Shown here piece by piece: positions 24,664 through 34,200 of a stretch of DNA of 64,000 nt. Location of the stretch: assembly GCA_023436205.1 (NCBI GenBank), contig JAEZKC010000055.1:34892-98891 (forward strand), written 5' to 3'. The DNA comes from Fibrobacterota bacterium (GTDB lineage: Bacteria > Fibrobacterota > Chitinivibrionia > Chitinivibrionales > Chitinispirillaceae). How positions within the stretch are numbered: position 1 is the first letter of the stretch; every line of letters starts with the position of its first letter. The notes beneath the pieces were generated by a model, which had not been told where the DNA came from, searched no databases, and was given only the letters and a program-made list of their open reading frames with translations. The translations under genes and the position numbers were made by a program.

Positions 24664-26697
24664 TCAAGGGTTTTTATCACCCTTCATTAACACCTTTTTA
24701 GACGTTTTACCCGTTTTCAGCAGAAATTCAGACTGATAGAGTTGCAGAGTGCACCCTTCTGCTTTCAGGGTTAAAAGGGTTACTGTTTTTGCGGCGATCT
24801 GCCTTTCAGGTGGCTGTACCCAACAGGCGACTTTTGCAAGCTTGCTAGAACAGTTTTCAAGTTCTGCTCGGCCATCCTCAGAGGTTATTACCAGATCAAC
24901 GGATTTGCCCTGCCTATGGTGAAGAAGCGGTTTGAGGCCCTGTTCGCAGATTTGATGATATTTTTTCGTATCTGATAATCCAATAAGCCAAATAGCTCTG
25001 TTTTTAAGAATAACCGCACTGATGCTTGAATCGTCAAGAGACATTTGTACCAGTTCCGTCTTTCCAAAGTATAATGAACTCAAGTGAAGAACTGCGAAAA
25101 GCAATAGAGTTAATCCGCCGCCGATTTTTAAGTAGACCGCGCGGGAAGTTTTGTGTACTGCGCAAAGTCCCATCACAAAAACTGCTGCTGTAATAATTTG
25201 CAAAGCTGTTGGGGCGCTGAAATGCAGTTCGCTGAAGGGGATCAGATAGCAGATTTTGGCCGTGTAAATCAATAATGAAAGAAGAGCGTCGGCCACTCCT
25301 ATGAGAAGTGTACTCAGTGGTGGGATAACTGTCGCGATCATGCCGAAAAAGAATACCCACATTGCCATGGACATCAGTGGAATCGCCAGTACATTGAAAA
25401 GTATACCGAATAGAGACACTGCCCCGAAGTGATAGAGCAGAACCGGTGCAGTGAAAAGGAAGCCGGAGAGGGATATCCAAATTGAGGAGAGGAGCCACTT
25501 CAGAAGAAATGATCCGATTCTGCTGTGGAGTTCCGGCGTCAGGGAATTGAGTACTGGGTAGAGCAGGACTATTCCTGCGGTGGCAGCGAAGGAAAGTTGG
25601 AATCCGGGGGTAAAGAGACTGTGGGGGGAAAGGAGAAGCCAGATCACTCCTGCCATGCCCAGGGAGTGTACAACATGGTTTTTCCTCTGGATCAGAATGG
25701 AGCCGCAAACGAATGTAACCATAATTGTGGCTCTGAAAAGGGAGGGGATGAGGCCGATGAAAAACAAATAGCCCCAGAGACCGGCAAGGGCTGTGGTGAT
25801 ACAGGTGTTTGTCGGGAGTCTGGTAAGTTTCATGGTGGTCAGAAACGCCATAAAAAGCAGGCCCGCGTGGAATCCTGAAATTGCAAGCAGATGGAAAATA
25901 CCCGCTTTTCTGAAGAGATCCTTGATTGTAGCGGAGAGCAGTTCGCGTTCTCCCAGAAAGGCTGCATGGAAGATACTGCGGACATCTTCACTTCTCGCTC
26001 TGGCAATTACCTTGTGAACGTTTGATCTAAGTGTTACTGCAACAGACGCCATGCAGTCACTGTGTCCTTCAGATGAAGAAACTTCTGCTATTCTCAATTT
26101 CCCCCATAGATTCTGGGTCAGGAAGTACACTTTCTGGTTGAAGCCGTACGGACCTATTGGTTCATCTGGCAGACTGAAGAAACCCTTGGTCTTGATGAAA
26201 CCGCTTGAAGGAGGAGCTTTTTTTGAAGTACACTGGAACAGTTTGTTTTTAAACAGCTTGTGGATATTGGGGTTTGGGGATGAAATGACTCGCATTTTAA
26301 ACTGAAAGCGTCCGTTCTGCAGTGCTACCGGTCCGCAAATCTTGCCTTCGAGGATAAGAAACTGGCCATCAATGCAGAGGGCTTCAACAGAATGGTAAAA
26401 GGTAGCTGTTTTTATTTCAGTATAGGTGAATAGAGCATATCCGCAGATTAGGAAAAGGAGCAGCCTGTAAAGTGATTTTCTGCTCAGTATTGCACTAGTC
26501 AATGTTAAAACGCTTGTCAGAATGAGGATTTTGCTGTAAAATGAGGCTTGGGGAAGGGCTGGGGAATTGAAAAAACTGCCAAACATGATTCCGCAGGATA
26601 GACCCGTGAAGGCTTGTATTCCAGGTAATGAGAACCAGTACGCAAAACCGGGAAAATGTTTGTGAACCATAATTCTCCAGGCTGCAGTCAGGCACAT
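24664..26697 (-). CDS. comEC: ComEC/Rec2-type DNA uptake channel protein
   Basis: A 677-aa polytopic membrane protein. The N-terminal part contains DUF4131-like hydrophobic helices and an OB-type segment, and the central competence domain shows LRSNVHKVI, HAAFLGERELLSATIKDLFRKAG-IFHLLAISGFHAGLL (read in blocks), the hallmark HLLAISG motif. ComEC transports single-stranded DNA across the inner membrane during transformation. The C-terminal beta-lactamase-like domain is present in outline but degenerate: where active forms have LTHxDxDH it reads LVITSEDGRAELEN, with no metal-binding His cluster. A nuclease function of that domain is therefore unlikely. Confidence 0.88.
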   Translation of the reverse strand: MCLTAAWRIMVHKHFPGFAYWFSLPGIQAFTGLSCGIMFGSFFNSPALPQASFYSKILILTSVLTLTSAILSRKSLYRLLLFLICGYALFTYTEIKTATFYHSVEALCIDGQFLILEGKICGPVALQNGRFQFKMRVISSPNPNIHKLFKNKLFQCTSKKAPPSSGFIKTKGFFSLPDEPIGPYGFNQKVYFLTQNLWGKLRIAEVSSSEGHSDCMASVAVTLRSNVHKVIARARSEDVRSIFHAAFLGERELLSATIKDLFRKAGIFHLLAISGFHAGLLFMAFLTTMKLTRLPTNTCITTALAGLWGYLFFIGLIPSLFRATIMVTFVCGSILIQRKNHVVHSLGMAGVIWLLLSPHSLFTPGFQLSFAATAGIVLLYPVLNSLTPELHSRIGSFLLKWLLSSIWISLSGFLFTAPVLLYHFGAVSLFGILFNVLAIPLMSMAMWVFFFGMIATVIPPLSTLLIGVADALLSLLIYTAKICYLIPFSELHFSAPTALQIITAAVFVMGLCAVHKTSRAVYLKIGGGLTLLLFAVLHLSSLYFGKTELVQMSLDDSSISAVILKNRAIWLIGLSDTKKYHQICEQGLKPLLHHRQGKSVDLVITSEDGRAELENCSSKLAKVACWVQPPERQIAAKTVTLLTLKAEGCTLQLYQSEFLLKTGKTSKKVLMKGDKNP

Positions 26698-26782
26698 TGA
26701 ATTTTCAGGGTGATTATGAGAAAATAGTTGATACTCCCGGTTGTGTCAGTTTTTTTTGTATGCCCTTTTGAATGGAAGAGAG

Positions 26783-27706
26783 ATGGATCAGAAATACAGT
26801 ATTCTTTTAGTTGACGACGAACCTGAGATCAGGGAATTGATATCTGACTACCTGATTGAGGATGAGGGGTATGAGGTACTCACGGCAGAGGATGGGCTGC
26901 ATGCTCTGGAAATCCTCAGAAATAACAGGGTGGATCTGGTTCTTTCTGACATAAACATGCCGGGGATGAAGGGCTTTGATCTTTTAAAGGAAGTCAAGCA
27001 TCTATATCCGGAAACGAAAAGAGTGCTTATTACTGCTTACAATGTCGAAGATTATCTCGACCTGGCCTTGCACCACGATATCGGAAATATTTTTGTAAAA
27101 TCCACTCCCTTTAATTTTCTGGAGCTCTCGACGGTGTTGCACAATCTTCTTGACGGAAACATTTTTGGTCTGGACCGGTATTTTTCGCCGGATGTGCAGT
27201 TTAGCCGGTTTTCAGTCCTGCGTTCAAACCATCTTGATCAGGATGCCAAAAAGATTATTTCGGTCATTAACGATCCCGATCGGGTGAAACGGTTGGAGCT
27301 GGTGCTTGTTGAGCTGCTCACCAACGCCATCTTTTATGGAATACGTAATGAGTCACCTGAACGCAAGGAGCTGTGGAATCATGATTTTGAGCTCACCGAT
27401 GATACTGCCGTTGAGGTAACTGTCGCTTCCGACTGCCAGAAATACGCCGTTTCTGTAAAGGATAAAGGTGGCAGATTGAAAAAAGTCGATGTGCTCTATT
27501 GGCTTCACCGCCAGATCGCGCAGGATGAAAACGGGATGCCTCTGGGGCTTTTTGATTCGCATGGCCGGGGTCTTTTCATCGCAAGACGCTATATCGATAG
27601 ACTAGTGATTAATATAGACCGACGCAAACAGACAGAAGTAATTATATTTAACTATCACAGCAATACTTTTTCAGGCTCAAAACCACTGTACATAAATGAA
27701 ATATGA
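26783..27706 (+). CDS. Response regulator with anti-sigma-type histidine kinase-like ATPase domain
   Basis: The start at 26783 (MDQKYSILLVDDEPEIREL) follows GGAAGAGAG and fits the receiver domain; an in-frame ATG at 26741 would add 14 unrelated residues. The 307-aa protein has a receiver domain with phosphoacceptor Asp56 (LVLSDINMPG) and Lys in FVKSTPFN, then a HATPase domain resembling RsbW/SpoIIAB: VLVELLTNAIFYGIRNES (N-box), DKGGRLKK (G1-like) and GLFDSHGRGLFIARRYIDRL (G2-like). This combination suggests phosphorylation-controlled binding or phosphorylation of a STAS protein in a partner-switching circuit. It overlaps the RluA gene by ATGA. Confidence 0.85.
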   Translation: MDQKYSILLVDDEPEIRELISDYLIEDEGYEVLTAEDGLHALEILRNNRVDLVLSDINMPGMKGFDLLKEVKHLYPETKRVLITAYNVEDYLDLALHHDIGNIFVKSTPFNFLELSTVLHNLLDGNIFGLDRYFSPDVQFSRFSVLRSNHLDQDAKKIISVINDPDRVKRLELVLVELLTNAIFYGIRNESPERKELWNHDFELTDDTAVEVTVASDCQKYAVSVKDKGGRLKKVDVLYWLHRQIAQDENGMPLGLFDSHGRGLFIARRYIDRLVINIDRRKQTEVIIFNYHSNTFSGSKPLYINEI

Positions 27707-28644
27707 TATTCTCCTCAAAGGTACCCTGCAACTGTAAAAAAGTCAATTTGCTTGACTATCTCTGCAATCGATTTACCTATTTTAGTTCTGAACAGTGGCG
27801 CCAGCGAATCGCTGAAGAGAAAGTGCTTCTCAACGGCTCCATCAGCTCTGTGAGTGATGAAGTCAATGGTGGAGATTCGATTCAGTATGATGCAGGAGAT
27901 TTCGATGAGCCCCCGGCAGATCTGGCATTTGCTGTAGTTTACGAAGACGATTATCTTCTAGGTATTAATAAACCTGGAAATCTTCTGGTGCACAGAGCTG
28001 GCAGAAGCTTTCGAAATAATCTGATTTATCAGCTCAGATATGCTCACAGTCCTCTTTATCCCAACTGTCACTCCGTTCACCGGCTCGACCGGGAAACTTC
28101 AGGAGTGGTACTGGTGGTTAAGAGTCCCGATTGGATTGCACCATTTGGCACTCTCTTCAATGAAGGCAGGATAGAAAAGCACTATAAGACGATTGTGAAA
28201 GGAAAATTTTCAGAACAGCTGCCCATGCACATCGATAATCCGATCTCTCAGGATAAGGCTTCAGGCATTTCCTACCGGCAGTGGGTGAATGAATCCGGTA
28301 AGCAGGCTTTGACAAGGATTGACCATGCGCTCCCGCTTGGGGATCATTATACTCTTCTGTCAGTAACTCCCCTTAGTGGTCGCACTCATCAGATTCGTGT
28401 TCACCTTGCATCTATGGGGTATCCCATAGCAGGGGACAGACTTTACAATTTGGATCCGGTTCAGTATTTGTCAATGCAGAAGGAATTCTGGAGTCATTCT
28501 CTGTCTGAGGATATTTCGAGGCATGCTCTTCACTGCGAATCACTCTCCTTTGTGCATCCATTTACTCAAAGGCCACTGACGATTTCTGCCGACTTGCCTG
28601 ATGATATGGTTAGATGCATAACGAAGCTTGTGAACAGCAAATAA
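27703..28644 (+). CDS. RluA-family RNA pseudouridine synthase
   Basis: A 313-aa enzyme that isomerises specific uridines in rRNA or tRNA. It has an S4-like N-terminal segment (YLCNRFTYFSSEQWRQRIAEEKVLLNGS in outline) and the catalytic motif HRLDRETSGVVLV with the nucleophilic Asp. Later conserved blocks are LSGRTHQIRVHLASMGYPIAGDRLY. Target site cannot be assigned. Its start overlaps the previous regulator gene's stop, and its end converges with the HU gene. Confidence 0.92.
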   Translation: MIFSSKVPCNCKKVNLLDYLCNRFTYFSSEQWRQRIAEEKVLLNGSISSVSDEVNGGDSIQYDAGDFDEPPADLAFAVVYEDDYLLGINKPGNLLVHRAGRSFRNNLIYQLRYAHSPLYPNCHSVHRLDRETSGVVLVVKSPDWIAPFGTLFNEGRIEKHYKTIVKGKFSEQLPMHIDNPISQDKASGISYRQWVNESGKQALTRIDHALPLGDHYTLLSVTPLSGRTHQIRVHLASMGYPIAGDRLYNLDPVQYLSMQKEFWSHSLSEDISRHALHCESLSFVHPFTQRPLTISADLPDDMVRCITKLVNSK

Positions 28645-28649
28645 AAAAG

Positions 28650-28673
28650 GCAGAATTCATTACTGAATTCCGC
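28650..28673 (-). terminator. Intrinsic terminator of the HU gene
   Basis: Stem GCAGAATTC (28650-28658) / GAATTCCGC (28665-28673) with one G-U pair and a 6-nt loop; on the minus strand it is followed by CTTTTTT. It lies between the convergent RluA and HU genes. Confidence 0.8.
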
Positions 28674-28698
28674 TCTCAATATCAGTTCAAAAAAGAAA

Positions 28699-29064
28699 TT
28701 ACTTCTTCTTTGCAACCTTTTTAACGGTCTTCTTCGCTGCAGTTTTCTTTGCGGCTGCCTTGGGAGCGGCCTTTGCAGGAGCGCCAAGGATAGAATCTTT
28801 GGCAGCCTTGGAAACCTTGAACTTTACAGCCTTCTTTGCAGGAATCTTTATGGTTTCACCTGTGGCGGGGTTTCTGCCCATTCTGGCCTTGCGCTGTACA
28901 AGTACCAGTTTTCCCAGACCGGGGACGACAAAACCGTTTTTGGCTTCTTTGTAGGCCAGAGCGGAGAGATTGTCCAGGAGGGATTTGACCTGCTTCTTGG
29001 GAAGCTGTTCCATCTCAGAAAGCATCTGAATCACTTGGGACTGGGTCAGGCTTTTTCCTGCCAT
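28699..29064 (-). CDS. HU-family DNA-binding protein with histone H1-like tail
   Basis: A 121-aa nucleoid protein. Residues 1-90 are HU-like: helix-turn region MLSEMEQLPKKQVKSLLDNLSAL, then the beta-arm sequence VPGLGKLVLVQRKARMGRNPATGE with the GRNPATGE signature. Residues about 92-121 form a Lys/Ala/Pro-rich tail (APAKAAPKAAAKKTAAKKT type) like that of histone H1 or HU variants of Chlamydiae, Bacteroidota and actinobacteria. The tail should add nonspecific DNA binding and compaction. AGGAG precedes the start, and the gene has its own promoter and terminator. Confidence 0.93.
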   Translation of the reverse strand: MAGKSLTQSQVIQMLSEMEQLPKKQVKSLLDNLSALAYKEAKNGFVVPGLGKLVLVQRKARMGRNPATGETIKIPAKKAVKFKVSKAAKDSILGAPAKAAPKAAAKKTAAKKTVKKVAKKK

Positions 29065-29116
29065 GAAAGGACTCCTTTTTGATACATTGAGAATGAGAAT
29101 ATGTACTACTGGCGTT

Positions 29117-29146
29117 AGTATAATATTTTTAATGTTATTTGTACAA
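29117..29146 (-). promoter_or_regulatory. Probable promoter of the HU gene
   Basis: Minus-strand TTGTAC (29141-29146) and TATACT (29117-29122) with an 18-nt AT-rich spacer, about 55 nt upstream of the start codon. Confidence 0.55.
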
Positions 29147-29220
29147 TAGAAATTTGCTGAAAAGTAATAATAATAGCACTTTTCCTCTTCAGACTGTTAA
29201 AAAAAACCTTGGCTGAATTA

Positions 29221-30945
29221 TTAAAACTGCCAGTCGCTGCTCTGAGGAGAGCTGATGCTTTTGGCTGTTTCGAAAAGAAATTCATCTTTTCCGCACTTCA
29301 CCCGCGCCCTTTTCTGGTCTGTCTCAAGCAGTGCCTCCTCCTCGGGATTTCTGCTTTTACAGATGTTCAGCATGCATATCGCTTTCTCCAGTCCATCGCC
29401 TCTTCTGTAGTTCCAGACCTCATCGGGTTGGGCAAGACGAAACGGTTCGGTGTAAATTGAACTGTTTTCAAATGCATTCAGCGTTTCGAAAACACGATTC
29501 ATGCTTTCCTTTGCTGTATCAGTAATTGATACAGGGTTTCTCTCCATTGCAGCCTTGAGAAAAGGTTTCCAGGGCGATGAAGACAAATCTCGAAAGGCGG
29601 TGAAAGCGAGATCGACCGTTTCGTTATCTCTCATCTGTTCCAGTGCCTCCCGGGCTTCCTGGGCGCTTTTCACTCCCCTGAGATCGATAGCTTTGGAGCG
29701 TTCCCAGGTTTTACTTGCATCATCGGGAAGTCTGGGAACGGTGCGGCAGAACTTGATCAGGTCACGCAGCACCTCTTCTGCGTTGATGCAGCAATGGGGG
29801 AGCTGTTGCTTCAAATTGTCAAGACTCTGGTGCTCCTTGACAGAAACTTTGTTGTCCCGGAAAAACTGTTCCAGTTCACTGAGCATAAGTCTGTTCGGGT
29901 GGGGCTCTGTATAGTATTCATCCTCCTCAATCTCATGAAGCAGGTTTGTCTGAGTCGCGTCACCCACCCGGAATTTACTGGAATGCTCATAGCTGTATAC
30001 TTTTTCCGCTTCGATATAACGGGGCTTTCCACAACAAGAATGGGAAATCTGGAAACAGCACTGCAGCTTGCTGTTCTGGCGCAAAAAGTTAGTCATAACT
30101 TCATAGGTAATATCCGTGGCCAGATAACGACTCAAGCGGGTTTTAAATTTATTATAATGTTCAGGGTCAATTGTCGCTCTGGGATAAAGCGTATGAATAT
30201 GTCCCGAATTGTGGGCCACGATAGTTACCCGCTCGTTTTCAAGTGCCCTTCGTGCTTTGGCTGAAAGCTCGGTTCCGTTAAACCACATGTTCTTTGTCAC
30301 TATGCGGCGGTTGTTGGTTATAATGCCGTCTCCTATGTCCAGGTAGTTCTGCGAATGAAGCGGCGTGGCGAGCATGTAAATGTTTTCCAGAGGAATTCCC
30401 GCTACGGCAAATGAGGCAGAGGCATACAGCGCAGCCAGGGAAACACATTCACCTGCGCCTTCCGGATACCCTTTACGATACTTGAATGCTTCCATTGCCT
30501 CCAGAGTTTCGGTTTTCCAGTAGGGGATGACACTTGAGGAGTATTTGTCCAGACCGAAATGTCTTCGGATGTCTATGTCGAAGTAATATTTGTCACCCTC
30601 ATACCCGAAGAGCGCGTTGCTTTCACCAAGAATCTTTTCATTGATGAACTCCGAAAACCGGGCTAGTTCCCGTTCCTTGGTGGTCAGTCCCCAAGTGTCC
30701 AGGTCCAGGTTGAAGGCGAAGTGATCCATTATATATTGTTTTAGGCGCTGAATCCGCTTCTGGTTATTCATTTTATCCATTTTGGCAAACCAGGGATCAT
30801 CTTTCCACTGCCAGAGTCTTGGAGACATTATATTGGCAAGTATCAAGGAATACATCAGCTCCGGAAAAATGAAGACTTCCATGTCCGACAGTGTTACCGC
30901 TGATGAGTATTTTTCCACTGATTTCTTATCCTGACCGTTGTACAT
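29221..30945 (-). CDS. Uncharacterised protein with transglutaminase-like catalytic core
   Basis: A 574-aa protein without a signal peptide. A segment at residues 160-215 resembles the transglutaminase/cysteine-protease fold: GAGECVSLAALYASASFAVAGIP with Cys167, PLHSQNYLDIGDG with His197 and Asp206, in the order Cys-His-Asp expected of a catalytic triad. The rest is mostly helical, with a Cys-rich patch (LQCCFQISHSCCGK) near residue 305 that could bind metal, and no known domain seen. Substrate and role are unknown. It is a single gene between HU and the activase gene. The transglutaminase-like assignment is inference from motif spacing. Confidence 0.55.
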   Translation of the reverse strand: MYNGQDKKSVEKYSSAVTLSDMEVFIFPELMYSLILANIMSPRLWQWKDDPWFAKMDKMNNQKRIQRLKQYIMDHFAFNLDLDTWGLTTKERELARFSEFINEKILGESNALFGYEGDKYYFDIDIRRHFGLDKYSSSVIPYWKTETLEAMEAFKYRKGYPEGAGECVSLAALYASASFAVAGIPLENIYMLATPLHSQNYLDIGDGIITNNRRIVTKNMWFNGTELSAKARRALENERVTIVAHNSGHIHTLYPRATIDPEHYNKFKTRLSRYLATDITYEVMTNFLRQNSKLQCCFQISHSCCGKPRYIEAEKVYSYEHSSKFRVGDATQTNLLHEIEEDEYYTEPHPNRLMLSELEQFFRDNKVSVKEHQSLDNLKQQLPHCCINAEEVLRDLIKFCRTVPRLPDDASKTWERSKAIDLRGVKSAQEAREALEQMRDNETVDLAFTAFRDLSSSPWKPFLKAAMERNPVSITDTAKESMNRVFETLNAFENSSIYTEPFRLAQPDEVWNYRRGDGLEKAICMLNICKSRNPEEEALLETDQKRARVKCGKDEFLFETAKSISSPQSSDWQF

Positions 30946-31293
30946 GCCGTTTTCCTCACTTCTGTTGCATCAAAAACATGGACTTTATATATTGTTATAC
31001 AGTTATCTTGCATTGAAGATAATTTTTGCCAGCTTTATTACTAAAACCACCGAAGGCAGTATGGCGGTGTTCTAATGGCTTAATGATAAAAAAAGGGTCT
31101 TTCTGTCGGTGCAGCATATATTTTGCTGTTCACACAAACTATTCACTGCAGGTTCTGACATTTTACTGCGCGGATGAATCTCTCTGCTCACTTGTATTTT
31201 TTAGAAGTTTCATAACCACTCGATGAGCGGCATGTCAGTTCCCAAGGGCTGTTAGGGCCAGATTGACCTTTCAGTTTACGAAATGGAGCAGCT
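30946..31293. other. 348-bp divergent intergenic region
   Basis: Separates the transglutaminase-like gene (-) from the activase gene (+) and must hold both promoters. It contains a 66-codon open frame at 31026-31226 with no ribosome binding site or recognisable protein. No repeat or RNA structure was recognised. Confidence 0.4.
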
Positions 31294-34200
31294 ATGAAGA
31301 CGTTGGGCGTTTGTTTTGGTGCTACTACAATTCAGTATGTCAAGTTGAACGCGGATGGCAATTCTGTGGCGGTGGAGCACACAGGCCGTGTGGCGCATGA
31401 GGGCGATCCCAAAAAGGTAATCCTTGCTCTTCTTAATGAAGGTGTCTGTTCAGATGTGGACAGAATTGCTGTTACGGGCAGAGCGTTTCGCTCCAGCATT
31501 GACTTGTCAAATATCTCCGAACCGGAAGCGGTGGAGTGCGCCCTGAGGGCTGAATATGAAGGTAAAGAGTTTCCTGAACTGGTCATTAGCTCCGGGGGAG
31601 AGACCCAGCTTGTTTATGTGATCAATTCCAAAGGCGGCATTAGTTCCGTTCACTCGGGAAATAAGTGTGCTTCTGGAACCGGAGAATTCTTCCTCCAGCA
31701 GATCCGGCGTATGGGGATGACTCTTGAGGAGGCCGTGGAGCTGGCCAATAAGGGAACCCCTCATAAAATTGCCGGCCGCTGCAGTGTGTTCTGCAAAAGC
31801 GACTGCACACATGCATTGAATAAAGGTGAACCCCGCGAAAACATCGCCGCAGGTTTGTGCCTGATGATGGCCGACAAGATTTCAGAGCTGGTGAAGGACA
31901 TGGATTGCGATCGGGCCGTCCTTATCGGCGGGGGATCACTCAACACTGCAATGGTCAAGATCCTGCAGGAACGTTTCAATAACCTTGACGTGCTTTCTTC
32001 GGCTGCTGTATTTGAAGCCTATGGTGCCGCGCTTTGGGCTACCGAGCATGAATGTGTTCCATTGCCTTCCGATCATGCATCTGTCATTCACGACGCCCCC
32101 TCATCATTTGGCAGACATGCTCCTTTGAAGGATGCTCTCGGCCTTGTTTCCTTTAAATCAATGAAAAAGGGGGAAGCCGATGACGGTGATGAATGTATCA
32201 TGGGTCTTGATGTGGGTTCCACCACTACTAAGGCTGTGCTCCTGCGCACAAATGACAGGGCTGTTGTCGCATCCATTTACCTGCGCACCAATGGTGACCC
32301 CATACAGGCTTCCCGCAACTGCTATAAAGAAATAAAGAAGCAAATCGGAGATAAAAAACTCAGCATCACCGGTCTGGGCGTAACCGGTTCTGGAAGACAG
32401 ATCGCAGCTCTGCATGCGCTTACAGATAATGTTATCAACGAAATTATTGCTCACGCCACTGCTGCTGCATACTTCGACAAGGATGTGGATACCATTTTTG
32501 AGATTGGTGGTCAGGATGCCAAATACACGTATCTGACCGGCGGTGTACCTTCAGATTACGCCATGAATGAGGCATGCAGCGCGGGAACTGGTTCTTTCCT
32601 TGAAGAATCTGCTCGTGAATCTCTCAATGTGCTTACCGAAGAGATAGGCGACAGGGCACTTATGGGGAAATGCCCCCCTAACTTTACCGATCAGTGCTCC
32701 GCCTTCATTTCAAGCGACATCAAAATGGCCGGGCAGGAAGGCATCGGCAAGGATGATATCCTGGCTGGTCTGGTGTACTCGGTCTGTCTTAATTACCTCA
32801 ACAGAGTCAAGGGTTCACGCCCGATCGGTAAAAAGATATTCATGCAGGGCGGAGTCTGCTACAATAAGGCTGTGCCGGTGGCCATGGCTTCACTTATGCA
32901 GCATGAGATCATCGTGCCTCCCGAACCGGGTTTGATGGGAGCTTTTGGTGTTGCACTTGAAACTGCCAATCGCATCGATTTGAAAATTTCTGAAACTGCA
33001 GAATTCAATCTCGATGAACTTATCGAGCGTGAAGCCAAGCGTGAAGGAAGCTTTGTATGTGCGGGAGGCAAGGAAAAGTGCGATCGCAAATGCGAAATAT
33101 CCCGTATCAGAGTGAATGACAAACTCTATCCGTTTGGTGGTGTGTGTAATAAATACTATAACATGCGCCTTAACAAGGAAGTTGATGTCGAGGAGCTTGA
33201 TCTGGTGGCGGTTCGCAATCATCTGCTCTTTAATGAATTCGGCATAAAAGATGAGCAGCCCCCTGTGGAACAGGACAAGCCTACTCGCACCGTGGGCATT
33301 ATGAGGACATTCCTTTCGCATACCTTTTATCCGCTGTACTCAAACTATTTTCATGAGATGGGTTTTAAGGTGGTTCTTTCCGACAAGATAGAACCGGAAG
33401 GTATTGCTCGTATCGAAGCTGCTTTCTGTTTGCCCGCTGAATTGACTCACGGAAGCTTTCTGAATCTGCTCAATCAGAAACCTGACTATATTTTCCTGCC
33501 CCAGGTTTCTCAGATTCCAGTGCCTAATGTACCAACATACAGTAAGGTCTGTGTATTTGTGCAGGGAGAGCCCTATTATCTTAAAACAACTTTCCGAAGA
33601 GAAATAGAGCAGTCCCAAACAGTGGTGCTTTCACCAGTGTTGCGTATGGATGGACGTTTCGAGAGAGCTGAAAACGCCCTCATCGAGATGGCCATCGCCA
33701 TGGGAGTTGATGAGAAGAAAGCTAAAGATTCATTCAGAAAAGCCTGTTCAAAACAGCGTGCCTTTGAAAGGGAACTTCAGAACCGCGGACGTCAGGCTCT
33801 TGAGCATCTCGACAAAAACCCCGATACTTTCGGTCTGGTTGTGTTCGGTCGTCCGTATAATTCCTTTGCATCCGATGCCAACATGGGAATTCCACACAAA
33901 GCGGCTTCCCGGGGATTTTTAGTAATCCCTTATGATATGCTTCCAGCCGCTGAGTATGAAGTAAACAAAAAGATGTATTGGGGTATGGGGCAGAAGATCA
34001 TGAAGGCTGCTCAGTTTGTCAAGGAAAGGGATAACCTTTTCGGGATTTATATAACTAACTTCTCCTGCGGGCCGGACTCTTTTGTGCTCGGCTATTTCCG
34101 CAATCTCATGAAGAGCAAGCCATCATTGACACTTGAACTTGACCAGCACACTGCCGATGCCGGAATTGATACACGAATAGAAGCTGCAGTTGACATTATG

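Noticed and set aside
31026..31226. 66-codon open frame
   Set aside because: No ribosome binding site, no recognisable protein, lies in a divergent promoter region.
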